This document shows positions 20,416-36,000 of a stretch of 64,000 bases of DNA, piece by piece. Position numbers and translations under genes: made by a program. The DNA comes from Deinococcus puniceus. Its GTDB lineage: Bacteria > Deinococcota > Deinococci > Deinococcales > Deinococcaceae. The stretch lies in NCBI RefSeq assembly GCF_001644565.1, contig NZ_CP011387.1:1968501-2032500 (forward strand), given 5' to 3'. Within the stretch, counting starts at the first letter, position 1. Each line of letters starts with the position of its first letter. The notes under the pieces are model-generated. The model saw nothing but the letters and a program-made list of their open reading frames with translations. It made no database searches and was not told where the DNA came from.

Positions 20416-21141
20416 CTATTCGCGGGCCACCAGAATCACCGCGCACCCGTCATGATCTGCCGTCGTTTCGGTGGCCGTATCGATCTTGGCCTTGAAATCT
20501 ATGTAGCCCTTCTTCTTGAAGACGGTGTTGGCGGTCAGTTTGTCGGCAAAGTCTTCGCGGGCCACCATGAAATTGTTGAAGGGATGGCCGGGAGTGGGGA
20601 ACAGCCGGAAATCTTCGCCGCTGACGGCCCCGATGAACACGTAGCCGCCGCTAGTTTTGACGGGGCCGAACATGCGCCCGTGATTGTTGCTCTGCCACCA
20701 GTGGCCGTCGCTGAACGCCTCGCCGTCGCCCTGCGGATACTGGGCGTACAGGCGGCCATTCAGGTAACCGGAGTAGCCCGTGCTGTGGCCGTTTTTGGGG
20801 CCGTAGCCCGCCTTGTTCATGCTGTCGAGCATGCGGGCGGTGGCGGCTTCAGGCGTGGGGGCAAACTTGTCGATCAGGATCACGTTGATGGGTTCGCGCA
20901 GGGTGCGGCCCTTGTATTTTTCGCCCAGCCACGTGGCGTTTTTCAGGTCTTTGGTGATCATCCACAGGCCCATGTCGCCCACGTCGTCTATGCCCTTAAA
21001 GATTTCGCCCGGGGCAGGCGCAAAGGTTGAGCGGTCAGGCACGGGGCCGCCGCTCTGGGCAGGCGCACAGGCATTCAGGAGCAGGACGGCAGAGAACAGG
21101 GCAGCGGTGGTCAGGGCAAAGGTTGGGCGGTTGGTAGGCAT
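20416..21141 (-). CDS. hypothetical lipoprotein
   Basis: 241 residues. The signal peptide ends in a lipobox (VLLLNAC), so it should be lipid-anchored on the outside of the membrane. The mature part is mixed alpha/beta, with aromatic and Gly-rich segments (HSTGYSGYLNGRLYAQ, GHWWQSNNHGRMFGPV, GGYVFIGAVSGEDFRLFPTP). I do not recognise the family. AAGGA lies six bases before ATG 21141; the ATG two codons earlier directly touches that site and is a worse choice. Divergent from ccmC. Confidence 0.7.
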   Translation of the reverse strand: MPTNRPTFALTTAALFSAVLLLNACAPAQSGGPVPDRSTFAPAPGEIFKGIDDVGDMGLWMITKDLKNATWLGEKYKGRTLREPINVILIDKFAPTPEAATARMLDSMNKAGYGPKNGHSTGYSGYLNGRLYAQYPQGDGEAFSDGHWWQSNNHGRMFGPVKTSGGYVFIGAVSGEDFRLFPTPGHPFNNFMVAREDFADKLTANTVFKKKGYIDFKAKIDTATETTADHDGCAVILVARE

Positions 21142-21466
21142 AGGCATTCCTTGGTTGATCGGGGATGGACTGGAGGAAAAATAGGGACGTTCCAGCGAGC
21201 GCGAAATGTAAAGTTTCTCACGGCTCCTGTGCCTAATTTACTGCACGGCGGTCTAGTTATTCAGCCTCCGGCACTGACCTTGCCCACTGCCCCCACCGGG
21301 GGACACTCGCACTTGGTATGTGGGGGCAAAAGCGGCATTCTGTGGCCGTAGGAAGCACAGTGGACAACAAGCTAGGGAACAACGAGCTACACGACAAGGA
21401 TCGCCCGCCCGGTCAGGTATCACGGTAAAGCGCACAGGCGCGGGTCAGAATACAAGGAGCATGAAG
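21142..21466. other. divergent intergenic region before ccmC
   Basis: About 325 bases. Near the ccmC side it holds AAGGAG at 21454-21459. The middle has GCACAGTGGACAACAAGC and GGGAACAACGAGC-like words but no clear palindrome. I see no -35/-10 pair good enough to call and no open frame with family support. Confidence 0.4.
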
Positions 21467-22214
<748 letters not shown>

Positions 22215-22222
<8 letters not shown>

Positions 22223-22385
22223 GTATTCGGTCTACGTGATCGTGGTGTATGTGGTGACGCTGGTGCTGCTGGGCGCGTACTTGGGCTGGCTGTGGCTCCG
22301 GCTGCGGGCGGCGCGGGATGAGGCTGAGCTGACCACACCAAGCCACCTCAAGTCTGCCCCAACCACAGGCCAGAGGCGCGGATGA
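22215..22385 (+). CDS. ccmD: cytochrome c biogenesis protein CcmD
   Basis: 56 residues: one membrane helix (YVIVVYVVTLVLLGAYLGWLWLRL split by the start) and a short charged tail, as in CcmD, which holds CcmC and CcmE together. The start overlaps the ccmC stop by eight bases and its stop overlaps the ccmE start (ATGA). Identity rests on position, size and topology. Confidence 0.85.
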
Positions 22386-22858
22386 CCATGCCCTCCTCTC
22401 CCCCACCCTCATCACCGCTGCCGCCCGCCCGCCGCCGCAAGCGCAGCCCGCTGCCCGTGGCACTGGGCGTGGTGGCGCTGGTGGGTCTCACGGCTTTTAT
22501 CGCCTTCGGCAACTTGGGCAAAAGCTTGGAATATTTTGTGACGCCCAGCGAATACTTGCAGCAACGCGACGAACTGGAAGGCCGCCCGATCCGCATTGGC
22601 GGGCTGGTGAAAGCCGTGCAGTACAACCCACAAACGCTAGACCTGAAATTTAATGTCAGCGACGGCGGGGCCAGCTTTCCCGTCACTTACAACGGCGCGG
22701 TCAGCGACCTGTTCAAGGAAGATCAGGGGGTGGTGGTGCGCGGCCAGTTCAGCGGCAACACCTTCGAGGCGCGTGAACTGGTGGTCAAGCACAGCGAGGA
22801 ATACAACGTGCCCAAAACGCAGGCCGAGCTGAAAGACCTGTTGCAACGCTCCGAGTAA
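22382..22858 (+). CDS. ccmE: cytochrome c maturation protein CcmE (heme chaperone)
   Basis: 158 residues. N-terminal anchor helix (about 25-43), then the OB-fold domain with RIGGLVKAVQYNP and FPVTYNGAVSDLF. The covalent heme site is His137 in VKHSEEY, with Tyr141 four residues on, the classic H-x-x-x-Y. It carries heme from CcmC to CcmF outside the membrane. The N-terminus has a Pro/Ser-rich cytoplasmic extension (SSPPPSSPLPPARRRK). Confidence 0.95.
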   Translation: MTMPSSPPPSSPLPPARRRKRSPLPVALGVVALVGLTAFIAFGNLGKSLEYFVTPSEYLQQRDELEGRPIRIGGLVKAVQYNPQTLDLKFNVSDGGASFPVTYNGAVSDLFKEDQGVVVRGQFSGNTFEARELVVKHSEEYNVPKTQAELKDLLQRSE

Positions 22859-22885
22859 GAACCCAACCGTGAGGGCAGACTGCCA

Positions 22886-24883
<1,998 letters not shown>

Positions 24884-24901
24884 GTGTTGGTGGTGGTCAG
24901 T

Positions 24902-25031
24902 ACTAAGGGCGTCTAAGGGTCTAAGAACTGCAATCGCTGCGCTCATTCACCCCCTCTACTTCGTAGCTCTACGAGTCCCCGGCCCTCCCCCCTCTCCTGC
25001 GGAGCTTTGCAAGCCAAATGAGAGGGAGAAT
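24902..25031. repeat. family A repeat within the ccm cluster
   Basis: GTCTAAGGGTCTAAG, GCAATCGCTGCGCTCATTCA, CCCCCTCTACTTCGTAGCTC, TACGAGTCCCCGGCCCTCCC and finally GAGAGGGAGAA: left end plus the full core, without a right tandem end. It fills the gap between ccmF and ccmG. Confidence 0.8.
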
Positions 25032-25046
25032 GCTAGAGAGAATCCA

Positions 25047-25619
25047 ATGACCCACACTCCTCCATCCCAATCCACACCCGCTCCCGCTTGGCGGCGCTTC
25101 GTTCCGCCCCTGCTGGCGGCTTCGCTGGTGGCCGTGTTGGGCGTGGCCCTGCTCAGCCCCGCCCGCAACGCCACCGACGGCGGCCCGCTGGTGGGCAAAC
25201 CCGCGCCCACGTTCACCCTGAACACGCTGGACGGCTCCAGCCTCAGCCTCGCTTCGCTGAAGGGGCGGCCCGTGGTGCTGAACTTCTGGGCCTCGTGGTG
25301 CGGGCCGTGCCGCGAGGAAGCGCCGCTGTTCCGGGAACTCAGTACGCGCCAGACGGCGGGCACGGGCCTAGCCGTCATCGGCGTGCTGTTTCAGGAGACC
25401 AGTGAAAAGAGCGCCCGCGACTTTATCCGCGAGTACGCGCTGGCCTATCCGAACCTGCAAGACCCCGGCATCAAAACGGGCATCAACTACGGCGTCAGCG
25501 GCATTCCTGAAACCGTGTTTATAGACGCCTCCGGCACCGTGCAGCACATGGATAGGGGCGGACTGACCCGCGAGCGGCTGAACGTGGGCCTAGAGAAAAT
25601 TGGGGTGAAGGGGATTTGA
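25047..25619 (+). CDS. ccmG: thiol-disulfide oxidoreductase, CcmG/ResA/DsbE type
   Basis: 190 residues: short cytoplasmic N-terminus, one anchor helix (about 20-38), then a thioredoxin domain with the active site WCGPC (Cys85, Cys88) and the cis-Pro loop [10 protein letters not shown]. It keeps the apocytochrome CxxCH cysteines reduced for heme attachment. Its stop overlaps the ccmH start by one base. Confidence 0.93.
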   Translation: MTHTPPSQSTPAPAWRRFVPPLLAASLVAVLGVALLSPARNATDGGPLVGKPAPTFTLNTLDGSSLSLASLKGRPVVLNFWASWCGPCREEAPLFRELSTRQTAGTGLAVIGVLFQETSEKSARDFIREYALAYPNLQDPGIKTGINYGVSGIPETVFIDASGTVQHMDRGGLTRERLNVGLEKIGVKGI

Positions 25620-26098
25620 TGCGGGCTGTGGGAAAAGCCTTAGCGCTGGCTGTTGTGCTGAGTGCCTCTGCCTCCGCCGCCGCACCCCTCACGCCGCAGC
25701 AGGAAGCGCAGGCGCGGCAGATCGCCGTGAATATCCGCTGCCCCATCTGCACAGGCGTGCCCATCACCGAAAGCACCAACGACATCAGCCGCGAGATGCT
25801 GCGCGACGTGCGCGAGCAAGTGGCCGCCGGACGCTCGGCGCGGGACGTGTACGCCTACTTTTCGGCGCGGTACGGAGACTTTGTGCTGCTTGACCCGCCC
25901 AAAGAGGGCAGCAATCTGCTGTTGTGGGGTGCGCCGTTGGCGGCACTGGGCGGCGGCGGCGTGGTGCTGTGGCTGTTTTTGAGGCGCAGGCAGGGCGCGG
26001 CGGCTCCGGCTTCACAGGCCGAGCAGACCGCCGATGAACCCTTCGATTCCTTTTTGGCACAGGTGCGGCGCGATACAGGCCGGAGCGGGGGCGAATGA
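25619..26098 (+). CDS. ccmH: cytochrome c maturation protein CcmH
   Basis: 159 residues. Signal peptide (1-21), a three-helix domain with the redox motif CPICTG (Cys41, Cys44; usually CPVCQG), the block [15 protein letters not shown] and [15 protein letters not shown], then a C-terminal membrane helix and short tail. It reduces or holds the apocytochrome heme-site cysteines on the outer face. ATG 25619 overlaps the ccmG TGA by one base; an in-frame TTG one codon earlier is less likely. Confidence 0.93.
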   Translation: MRAVGKALALAVVLSASASAAAPLTPQQEAQARQIAVNIRCPICTGVPITESTNDISREMLRDVREQVAAGRSARDVYAYFSARYGDFVLLDPPKEGSNLLLWGAPLAALGGGGVVLWLFLRRRQGAAAPASQAEQTADEPFDSFLAQVRRDTGRSGGE

Positions 26099-27144
26099 TG
26101 ATCCTGACTGTGTTGCTGCTGGCCCTGATCGTGGTGGCGGCGCTGGCCTTGGTGCTGGCCCCGCTGCGGCAGGCCACCCCCCCAGACCCCGACGCTCCGG
26201 AGCGCAACCGCCTGCTGGCCGAGCGCGACAGGCTGTATGGAGAGTTGGCCGCACTGCACGAAGACGACGCTAAACGCCCCGATCTGGAACGCCGCGCCGC
26301 CCTGACCCTGCGCGGGCTGGACGCCTTGCCGCCCGCCGTGCAGGGCAACCCGCAGCGCACGGGCCAACTGGCGCTGTTGGGCGTGGGTGCTATGGCCCTG
26401 CTGACGGTGGCCGGAGCCTTGACCTTCGTGCCGCGCTGGCAACTGGCCTCCCTGAACGCGGGCGAGGCCGAGAACGTGCAGGCCGTGCTGAAATTGCCTG
26501 ACCTGCGCCGCACCGCTGAACGCACCGGAGAGAATGCCGATTACGTGGCGTGGGGCAAAGCCGCCTTCGATTCTGGGCAATACGATCAGGCGGTCACGGC
26601 CTACGGCAATGCCCTGAAGAAAAACCCCCGCCAGCCCGAAGCCCTGCGCCGACTGGGGATTTTGCTGCTGACTCGGGGCGACCAGACCGGGCAACAGGTC
26701 AGTGACAGTGATGCCGAACGCGCCACGCTGCTGATTCGCACGGCGGCGCAACTGGCCCCCAGAGAGGCCGAATCTCAGTTGCTGCTGGGCTTTGCGCTGG
26801 CGCGGTACGGAGAAGATAAAGCGGCGCTGACGGCGCTGGAAAGCTACCGCACGCTTGACCCCAAAGGCCGCGACGCCGACGAACTGATCACGGCCATCCG
26901 CGCCCGCCAGAACGACAGCGATCCGGCCCTGCGCGTGTACGCCGCCAGTTGCGCCAGTTGTCACGGCGCGGCGGGCGGCGGCGGCATCGGCCCCAGCCTG
27001 CGTGCCTCTAGCCTCACGCGGGAGGCCCTGAAACTGGTCACAGTCAACGGGCGCGGAGCCATGCCTGCCTACCCTGACCTGACCGAAGCCGAACTGAACG
27101 GCCTGCTTGACCTGATGCAGAAGTGGCAGAAAGAGCGCCAGTGA
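26095..27144 (+). CDS. CcmI-like TPR protein fused to a c-type cytochrome domain
   Basis: 349 residues. N-terminal membrane helix (2-24), a coiled region (35-78, [18 protein letters not shown]) and a second helix (about 92-112), the CcmI arrangement; then TPR-like repeats (about 145-265: [20 protein letters not shown]); then a single-heme cytochrome c domain with CASCH at 286-290 and the probable Met ligand at 323 (GAMPAYP). CcmI binds apocytochrome c for CcmF/H; here the chaperone carries its own heme domain. It overlaps ccmH by four bases and the Rieske gene by four bases, so it is translated with both. Confidence 0.85.
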   Translation: MMILTVLLLALIVVAALALVLAPLRQATPPDPDAPERNRLLAERDRLYGELAALHEDDAKRPDLERRAALTLRGLDALPPAVQGNPQRTGQLALLGVGAMALLTVAGALTFVPRWQLASLNAGEAENVQAVLKLPDLRRTAERTGENADYVAWGKAAFDSGQYDQAVTAYGNALKKNPRQPEALRRLGILLLTRGDQTGQQVSDSDAERATLLIRTAAQLAPREAESQLLLGFALARYGEDKAALTALESYRTLDPKGRDADELITAIRARQNDSDPALRVYAASCASCHGAAGGGGIGPSLRASSLTREALKLVTVNGRGAMPAYPDLTEAELNGLLDLMQKWQKERQ

Positions 27145-27725
27145 GCCGACTGGAAGGCCGCCGAATTCTGTCGCGCCGCGCCCTGCTGGAGCGGTGGTGG
27201 GTGCTGCCTGTGGCCGGAACGGTAGGCGCGTTCGGGTATATGGGCTGGTACGGTTCCCGCGTGCTGCTGGGCAAGCGAGGGGCGGGCGAACCGCAATTCG
27301 TGGCGGGAACGCCGCAACGGGTGGCGGCCCTTTCGCAGTTGGAACAGGACTGGGCCGAAGTGACCTTCACCTACGACAAGCGCCCCTGTACTGTGCTGAG
27401 AATCCCCCGTGCTGTTCTGGGCGGGCTAAGTGTGGATGAGCAGCACTACGCCGCCTATTCGCGCGTCTGCACCCATTTGGGCTGCGCCGTGAATCTGGTA
27501 CGCGACACCGAAGTGCTGGCCTTTGCCTTCAATTACCGCCCGCCGCCGGAAGCCGATCATCCTCAACTGGGCTGCCGCTGCCATTACAGCGTGTTCGATC
27601 CGTTGCAGGCGGGAGAAGCCGTATTCGGCAAGGCGAACGGCCCGCTGCCCCGCGTGCGGCTGGAACGGCGCGGAGACGACTTGTACGCCGTAGGAATAGA
27701 ACCCGCGCCAAAGCTGGGAGAGTAG
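27141..27725 (+). CDS. Rieske [2Fe-2S] protein
   Basis: 194 residues. One N-terminal membrane segment after RRILSRR (a possible twin-arginine signal). The cluster motifs are CTHLGC and [11 protein letters not shown], giving the two Cys and two His ligands plus the disulfide cysteines. It should act in a quinol-oxidising or related electron-transfer complex outside the membrane, and its place after a cytochrome c domain fits that. The GTG start at 27141 overlaps the previous stop; the frame runs open further upstream but inside the previous gene. Cytochrome b is not encoded nearby. Confidence 0.92.
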   Translation: MSRLEGRRILSRRALLERWWVLPVAGTVGAFGYMGWYGSRVLLGKRGAGEPQFVAGTPQRVAALSQLEQDWAEVTFTYDKRPCTVLRIPRAVLGGLSVDEQHYAAYSRVCTHLGCAVNLVRDTEVLAFAFNYRPPPEADHPQLGCRCHYSVFDPLQAGEAVFGKANGPLPRVRLERRGDDLYAVGIEPAPKLGE

Positions 27726-27741
27726 ATCAAAACTTGAAGAA

Positions 27742-27747
27742 TAGAAT
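27742..27747 (+). promoter_or_regulatory. -10 box of a leaderless start (KTSC protein)
   Basis: TAGAAT, six bases before ATG 27754. Confidence 0.65.
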
Positions 27748-27753
27748 GGGGCC

Positions 27754-27987
27754 ATGAGCGTGCCCCTGCTGCCCGTCGATTCCAGCATGATGTCTCACGT
27801 GGGCTACGATCCGGCCACCCACACCCTGACCGTCTTGTTTGACAGCGGCAAATTGTACGAGTACAGCGGCGTAGAACCTGAAGTACACGAACGGCTGATG
27901 GCGTCTTCTTCCAAGGGCAGTTTTATGAGGAACGAGATTTTCGACTGCTACCCAGATCGCTTGGTCACGAAGCGGGGCCGCCGCTGA
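27754..27987 (+). CDS. KTSC domain protein
   Basis: 77 residues, the whole length being one KTSC domain (the domain also found at the C-terminus of some lysyl-tRNA synthetases). Family pattern: [33 protein letters not shown] and [11 protein letters not shown]. Function is not established; a nucleic-acid or protein-binding role is usually guessed. The start is fixed by the leaderless box. Confidence 0.88.
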   Translation: MSVPLLPVDSSMMSHVGYDPATHTLTVLFDSGKLYEYSGVEPEVHERLMASSSKGSFMRNEIFDCYPDRLVTKRGRR

Positions 27988-28013
27988 AGTCCCTGACCCT
28001 CACGAGCGGCGAC

Positions 28014-28466
28014 GTGCAGACCGCCTCCGAGATTCTGATGGCCTCTGCCGCAGCACTGGCAGAGCGCGGGCAACCATTGTGGCCCCCGCACAGCCTGACG
28101 CCCGAACGTTTGGCGCGGCATTACCCTGATTCTGGCTGGCGCGTGGCGTGGCAGAACGGGCAAGCGGTGGGCACTTACGTCCTGCTGCACAGGGATGAGC
28201 TGTTCTGGCCCGACGACGCGCCCGGCACAGCCCTGTATCTGCACAAACTGGCGGTGCATCCCGACGCACAGGGGGGCGGCTTAGCGCGGTTGCTGTTGGC
28301 CGAAGCTGTACATGAAACACGGCGGCTGGGTATGCCTTTCCTGCGGTTGGATACGGCCTCAGACCGGGCCAAATTGCGGGGGCTGTACGACGACTTCGGG
28401 TTCCAGAATGTAGGAGAGCGGCAAGTGGGCGCTTACCATGTGGTGCTGTACAGCTTGGGTGTGTAA
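28014..28466 (+). CDS. GNAT-family N-acetyltransferase
   Basis: 150 residues from the first usual start codon, GTG 28014. The acetyl-CoA motif is LAVHPDAQGGGLARLLLAEA (V-x-P-x-x-Q/G-x-G-x-G/A type), followed by the C-terminal LYDDFGFQNVGE with its Tyr. The expected first beta strand (LTLTSGDVQ) begins about ten codons earlier, just after the KTSC stop, so a non-standard start near 27984 (CTG) is possible. The acceptor is unknown. Confidence 0.85.
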   Translation: MQTASEILMASAAALAERGQPLWPPHSLTPERLARHYPDSGWRVAWQNGQAVGTYVLLHRDELFWPDDAPGTALYLHKLAVHPDAQGGGLARLLLAEAVHETRRLGMPFLRLDTASDRAKLRGLYDDFGFQNVGERQVGAYHVVLYSLGV

Positions 28467-28490
28467 TGAGCATCGGTATACAAGAGAAAA

Positions 28491-28516
28491 GCCCGCACCT
28501 CTTGGAAGGCACGGGC
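28491..28516. terminator. bidirectional terminator
   Basis: GCCCG (28491-28495) pairs with CGGGC (28512-28516), with extra pairs inside. The minus strand continues TTTTCTC, ending the leftward VWA gene; it also lies 25 bases after the acetyltransferase stop. Confidence 0.7.
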
Positions 28517-28533
28517 ACAACACAATTTGAGAT

Positions 28534-29502
28534 TCAGCGGACGGTGTAGCTGAACGGCACCTTCAGGCTGGCCGTCGCCTTGCCCGTGTCGGTAATGTCC
28601 AGCGTCAGGGTGCCCTCGATGGCGCTGCCTGTAGCCGGAGCAGCAGCCAGATTGATCTGCACGCAACCCTGAGCCGTGAATGCATTGTAGAGCTTGGAAA
28701 AGTAATCGTTCAGGTCGGCGCTGCTGATATTGCTGCGGAACAGGCCGCCCGTTTCACTGGCGATCCGCTCCATTTCACTGAAATTGATGGTATTGGTGGC
28801 GTCCAGCCCCACGGCGTACACCGGGACACTGTTGGTTTTGGCGTAGGCAATGGCCTGATTTGCGGTGTTGCTGCTGGCATTGTCTATGCCGTCGGTCAGG
28901 GCCAATACGATGGGATTGGTGCGGCCAGACTCTTTGGCGACTTTTACAGCGTCGACAACGGCGTCGTAAAAGTTGGTGCTGCCGGAAGCGTAGGTGGCCT
29001 TGTCTATGGCCGTATTCAGCAAGGCCTTGTCGCCTGTCATGGCCTGCTGCAACCGGCTGGCCAGCAGTCCGGCGCTGGGGGTGCTGCTGGCCTCGAACGA
29101 CAGCACGGCGGCCTGACTGTCTCCGGTGAGGCGGTCTACAAAGGCTTTGGCCGCCAGCTTGCGGTTCTGGGCTGGGTCGGTGCTACTCATGCTGCCCGTC
29201 GCGTCGAGGCTGACCGCTGCCGTGACCACGTTCTGGGCCGTAATTTGCCCGCATATGCTGGCGCTGCCCGTGACGCCAGGGGTAGTGAAGGCCACGCTGG
29301 GATTGCTGATCTGGCCCGTGCCGACCACCGCCGTTCCGTTGAGGGCCGTGACTCCGAATTGAATAGAAGTGGCGTTCAGCACACGCGTTCCGTTGATCTG
29401 TACTGCTGTCGCCGCCGGAACGCTGGGCACATCTGGGCGGCAGGAGGCCAGCGTCAGCAGGGCGGTGGTCAGAACAAGGGCCGACTTATACAAGTGCGTC
29501 AT
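28534..29502 (-). CDS. VWA-domain lipoprotein
   Basis: 322 residues. Lipobox LLTLASC at about residues 15-21. A von Willebrand type A domain covers about 80-270. The metal site reads VSLDATGSMS, i.e. D-x-T-x-S rather than the usual D-x-S-x-S; later ligands are seen in YASGSTNFYDAV and LALTDGIDNA. A beta-sandwich-like tail follows. GGAGG lies seven bases before ATG 29502. Such proteins mediate adhesion or protein assembly at the surface; the partner is unknown. Confidence 0.88.
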   Translation of the reverse strand: MTHLYKSALVLTTALLTLASCRPDVPSVPAATAVQINGTRVLNATSIQFGVTALNGTAVVGTGQISNPSVAFTTPGVTGSASICGQITAQNVVTAAVSLDATGSMSSTDPAQNRKLAAKAFVDRLTGDSQAAVLSFEASSTPSAGLLASRLQQAMTGDKALLNTAIDKATYASGSTNFYDAVVDAVKVAKESGRTNPIVLALTDGIDNASSNTANQAIAYAKTNSVPVYAVGLDATNTINFSEMERIASETGGLFRSNISSADLNDYFSKLYNAFTAQGCVQINLAAAPATGSAIEGTLTLDITDTGKATASLKVPFSYTVR

Positions 29503-29726
29503 GGTAAAACCTCCGGGAATCTTTCAGAAGCAACGTGTTCTGGAACTGGGCCAGGCTGGTTTGGGCAACATCTCAACCGTCCAAATCTGCGCGGCAATGG
29601 TCACGGCCAACAATTTCCCCCTCTAGGCGGCCCGTTCAGTCTGATCTGGCCTGCTCTCCTCACGCCACCTGACCTCATCTTCCGCAGCCGCCATGACCGC
29701 AGCGTGACCGCTTACGCCCTGCCTGC

Positions 29727-30026
29727 TCAGCCGCCCCGGCCCACCAGTTCGCTGCCCTTCAACACCGTGCGTTGAAAGGTGTGCAGAGCGTCTACCTGAG
29801 CCTGCATCTGGGCCACACTGCCCCGCACCAACTCGAATTCGGCGGGCGTTGTCCAACCGGGGCGCGGAATGAGTTTCAGCAGGCGCTCCAGCGAATCGGA
29901 CGCGGCCAGTTCGCGCAAGCTGACGCGCAGGGCACGCACTTCACGGGTCAGCGTTTTGAGGTCGTGCGGGGTGGCTGGAAGCTGAGGTTGAAGCTGGGTA
30001 GGTGCCGGGGTGCTGGATACAGTCAT
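29727..30026 (-). CDS. small helical hypothetical protein
   Basis: 99 residues: a Thr/Pro/Gln-rich N-terminus (TPAPTQLQPQLPATP) and then amphipathic helices with heptad-like spacing (LKTLTREVRALRVSLREL; VRGSVAQMQAQVDALHTF), suggesting a coiled coil. The start is ATG 30026 because GGAGG stands seven bases upstream; a longer frame exists. No family recognised. The 224 bases before it, up to the VWA gene, show no other gene. Confidence 0.6.
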   Translation of the reverse strand: MTVSSTPAPTQLQPQLPATPHDLKTLTREVRALRVSLRELAASDSLERLLKLIPRPGWTTPAEFELVRGSVAQMQAQVDALHTFQRTVLKGSELVGRGG

Positions 30027-30243
30027 GGTCTTTCCTCCAAGGGTTGCATTCGGCCCGCGCCTGCCGCGCCATCTGGGTTGGCTTGTTCCGCTTTGGCCCG
30101 CGCCTGAACCCATCATCGGCAGAGGGCGTGATCAGGCCATGATCAGACTCCGGCCCATTGGGGAAGCTGTCTCACTGCTGCCGACGACGCAGCAAGGTTC
30201 ATTCCTGCATCTTGTGGAGGAGGCTGGGTTCAAGTTCAGCGAA

Positions 30244-30249
30244 TATCCT
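30244..30249 (+). promoter_or_regulatory. -10 box of a leaderless start
   Basis: TATCCT, six bases before ATG 30256. Confidence 0.6.
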
Positions 30250-30255
30250 GTTCAT

Positions 30256-30981
30256 ATGCGGCCTGCTCCCAACTTAGTGCTGAGCTTCCTGACGGCATTT
30301 GCTCTGAGCTCGGCACAGGCCGCCGCACCAATTGACGCGCCTTCCTGTCCTGCCGTAGCCGTTCCCAAGCGGCATTCGCTCCTGCTGACTTCGGTACTGA
30401 ACAACAGTTGCCTGACCATCACCCAACTTCGCCGCCCGCAGTTTCTGATGCAGCTCCGAATAACCGTGACCCATCTGTCGGGGAATAGACGTTGGTCAAG
30501 GGCAATAGACGGCAATCTCTTCCCTGAACCTGTTCAAGCTCAGGATTGGGGAAGAGATCAGCAACTTCTGTGGTTAGAAGTCACATCAGGTTGGGAGATG
30601 TGGCAGAAGGTCAATATTGGATTGGATATACAAACGGGCGAGGTCTTGTGGAAGGCAGCTGGGACGCTCAGACTTCAAAGTAAGGACTTCTTTGTGGTGC
30701 AGCATGTCACAGGAACTGGCCCGTATCAGGATTTGAAAATCTTGACGCTGGAGATCATAGACCGGAAAACATTGGCGCGGGCTGTGCGTGATTACCTCAT
30801 CCCGAATCGTCCGGGCTGTGGCGACACCACCGATTTCGTGCGAGAAGACGCCGCTTACATCGAATCTTGGTTTGACGGTTCATTTTTGTATGCACGCCGC
30901 AAAGATGCTTGCGGTGTCTTTGTGGCCCGCTTCGATTGGAAGCTAGGGCAGTCACCGCCGCCGATCATCAGCACGCCCTAA
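30256..30981 (+). CDS. secreted hypothetical protein
   Basis: 241 residues. Signal peptide from residue 7 ([19 protein letters not shown]). The mature part is beta-rich, with two Cys near the ends ([16 protein letters not shown]) that may form a disulfide. The window's lower-GC codon use in this gene (many AT-ending codons, e.g. GGATTGGATATACAA) differs somewhat from its neighbours, a weak hint of transfer. The start ATG 30256 is chosen for the signal peptide and the -10 box; the frame is open earlier. No family recognised. Confidence 0.65.
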   Translation: MRPAPNLVLSFLTAFALSSAQAAAPIDAPSCPAVAVPKRHSLLLTSVLNNSCLTITQLRRPQFLMQLRITVTHLSGNRRWSRAIDGNLFPEPVQAQDWGRDQQLLWLEVTSGWEMWQKVNIGLDIQTGEVLWKAAGTLRLQSKDFFVVQHVTGTGPYQDLKILTLEIIDRKTLARAVRDYLIPNRPGCGDTTDFVREDAAYIESWFDGSFLYARRKDACGVFVARFDWKLGQSPPPIISTP

Positions 30982-31051
30982 CCTGTCTGACCCATGCTCT
31001 TTTGTCCGGCCCCCGCCGCGCTAGACTGCGCCCACGTCGTGCCTCCCGCAC

Positions 31052-31192
31052 GGCCATCCCACAGAGCGCCCGAGGGACTTTTTCTGCCCGGCGACGGCGC
31101 GGCAACCGGCCTTCATCACGGCATTCGGTGCCCCAAAAGAAGAGGCTCGCCGCAAGCAGTGCCGACGATGGCGCGGCGGCGAGCAGATGGCC
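31052..31192 (+). promoter_or_regulatory. SAM-I (S-box) type riboswitch aptamer
   Basis: Upstream of metH. The conserved core is readable: ACAGAG, then CCCGAGGGAC, then CTGCCCGGCGAC, then GGCAACC (31101-31107), then CGGTGCCCCA (31126-31135). The closing P1 helix can form between GGCCATC (31052-31058) and GATGGCC (31186-31192). A second GATGGC at 31167-31172 offers a competing partner, which is how an on/off switch could work. No clear U-run terminator follows, so control may be at translation (the GAGGTG site is at 31284-31289). Covariance scoring was not possible here. Confidence 0.75.
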
Positions 31193-31295
31193 CACGAAGC
31201 GGCGCAAAGAGAGCGCATACGTTGTAGATGCGGGCGGCCCACACGCAGCCGACCCGACTGAGCTGTCCCACAGGGGATGTGCAGAGGTGATGAGA

Positions 31296-35101
<3,806 letters not shown>

Positions 35102-35105
<4 letters not shown>

Positions 35106-35875
35106 GCCAAAGTTTTGCGACTGGGGCTTCACCCCAGACCCGCGTCTCCATCGAACTCGTGCCCCGTTCCCGCTCTGGCTTGCGGGCCGAATTGGAGATG
35201 GTGCGGGAGCATCTGCCGGGCATAGATACCATCAACATTCCCGATTTCCCCCGCTTTTCCACCCGGTCTTGGATGGGCTGTGCGATGGCGCGGCCCCATC
35301 ACCGGGCCATTCCGCATATCCGGGCCGTGGACATCAACCCGCGTGAGCCGTTGCCGATGCTGGACACGCTGACCGCGCACGGCATCACCGAAGTGCTGAT
35401 TATTACTGGCGACGCGCCCGCCGATATGAGCGCCAAAGTGTACGACGTGGATGCTGTAGACGTGATTCGCCGCTTTCGGCGCGAATTGCCGGACGTGCGG
35501 GTATACGCGGGCCTCGATCCGTACCGTCAAAGCTTTGCCCGCGAGCGCGATTACCTAGAGCGCAAGCTGGACGCGGGCGCGGTGGGCTTTTTCACCCAGC
35601 CTTTTTTTGACCTGCGCCTAATGGACGCCTACGCCGACCTGATGCCGGAAGGCGCGGACGTATGGTGGGGCGCGACCACCGTGACCACCGAGCAGACCCT
35701 CAACTACTGGCGGGCCAGAAACCACGCCGTGTTTCCCCGCAGCTTCGAACCGACGCTGGAGTGGAACCGTACTTTTGCCGCCGCCGCCCTGGACTTTGCA
35801 AGGGAACGCGCCCAGCACGTGTATTTTATGCCGGTGAAGGCCGATGCGCGGGAGTATTTGGAGGGCATTGTTTAG
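35102..35875 (+). CDS. metF: methylenetetrahydrofolate reductase
   Basis: 257 residues, somewhat shorter than the E. coli enzyme. It makes 5-methyl-tetrahydrofolate, the methyl donor for MetH. The TIM-barrel marks are [10 protein letters not shown] (start), [13 protein letters not shown] [11 protein letters not shown] (FAD site), and [15 protein letters not shown]. The usual family block with a catalytic Glu near the N-terminus is present as SIELVPR. The GTG start overlaps the metH stop by four bases, so translation is coupled. Confidence 0.9.
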
Positions 35876-35896
35876 GGCAGTGAGTAGTCAGTGGAA
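35876..35896. repeat. family C dispersed repeat, partial copy
   Basis: GCAGTGAGTAGTCAGTGG directly after the metF stop; matches the words of the copies at 3370 and 43128. Confidence 0.45.
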
Positions 35897-35903
35897 ACAG
35901 CAA

Positions 35904-35937
35904 AAGGGCCAGTCGCAATGGACGGCCCTTCTTGTTT
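35904..35937 (+). terminator. terminator of metH-metF
   Basis: AAGGGCC-A-GTC (35904-35914) pairs with GAC-GGCCCTT (35921-35930), followed by CTTGTTT. Confidence 0.8.
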
Positions 35938-36000
35938 AGTTTTAGATCAGCGCGTGGGAAAAATGATCAAGCATTCTCTTTGGCGACGCTCCACCTTCCC

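Noticed and set aside
30909..31295. Upstream extension of metH by 129 codons
   Set aside because: It runs through the riboswitch and is Arg/Ala-rich; the ribosome site points to ATG 31296.
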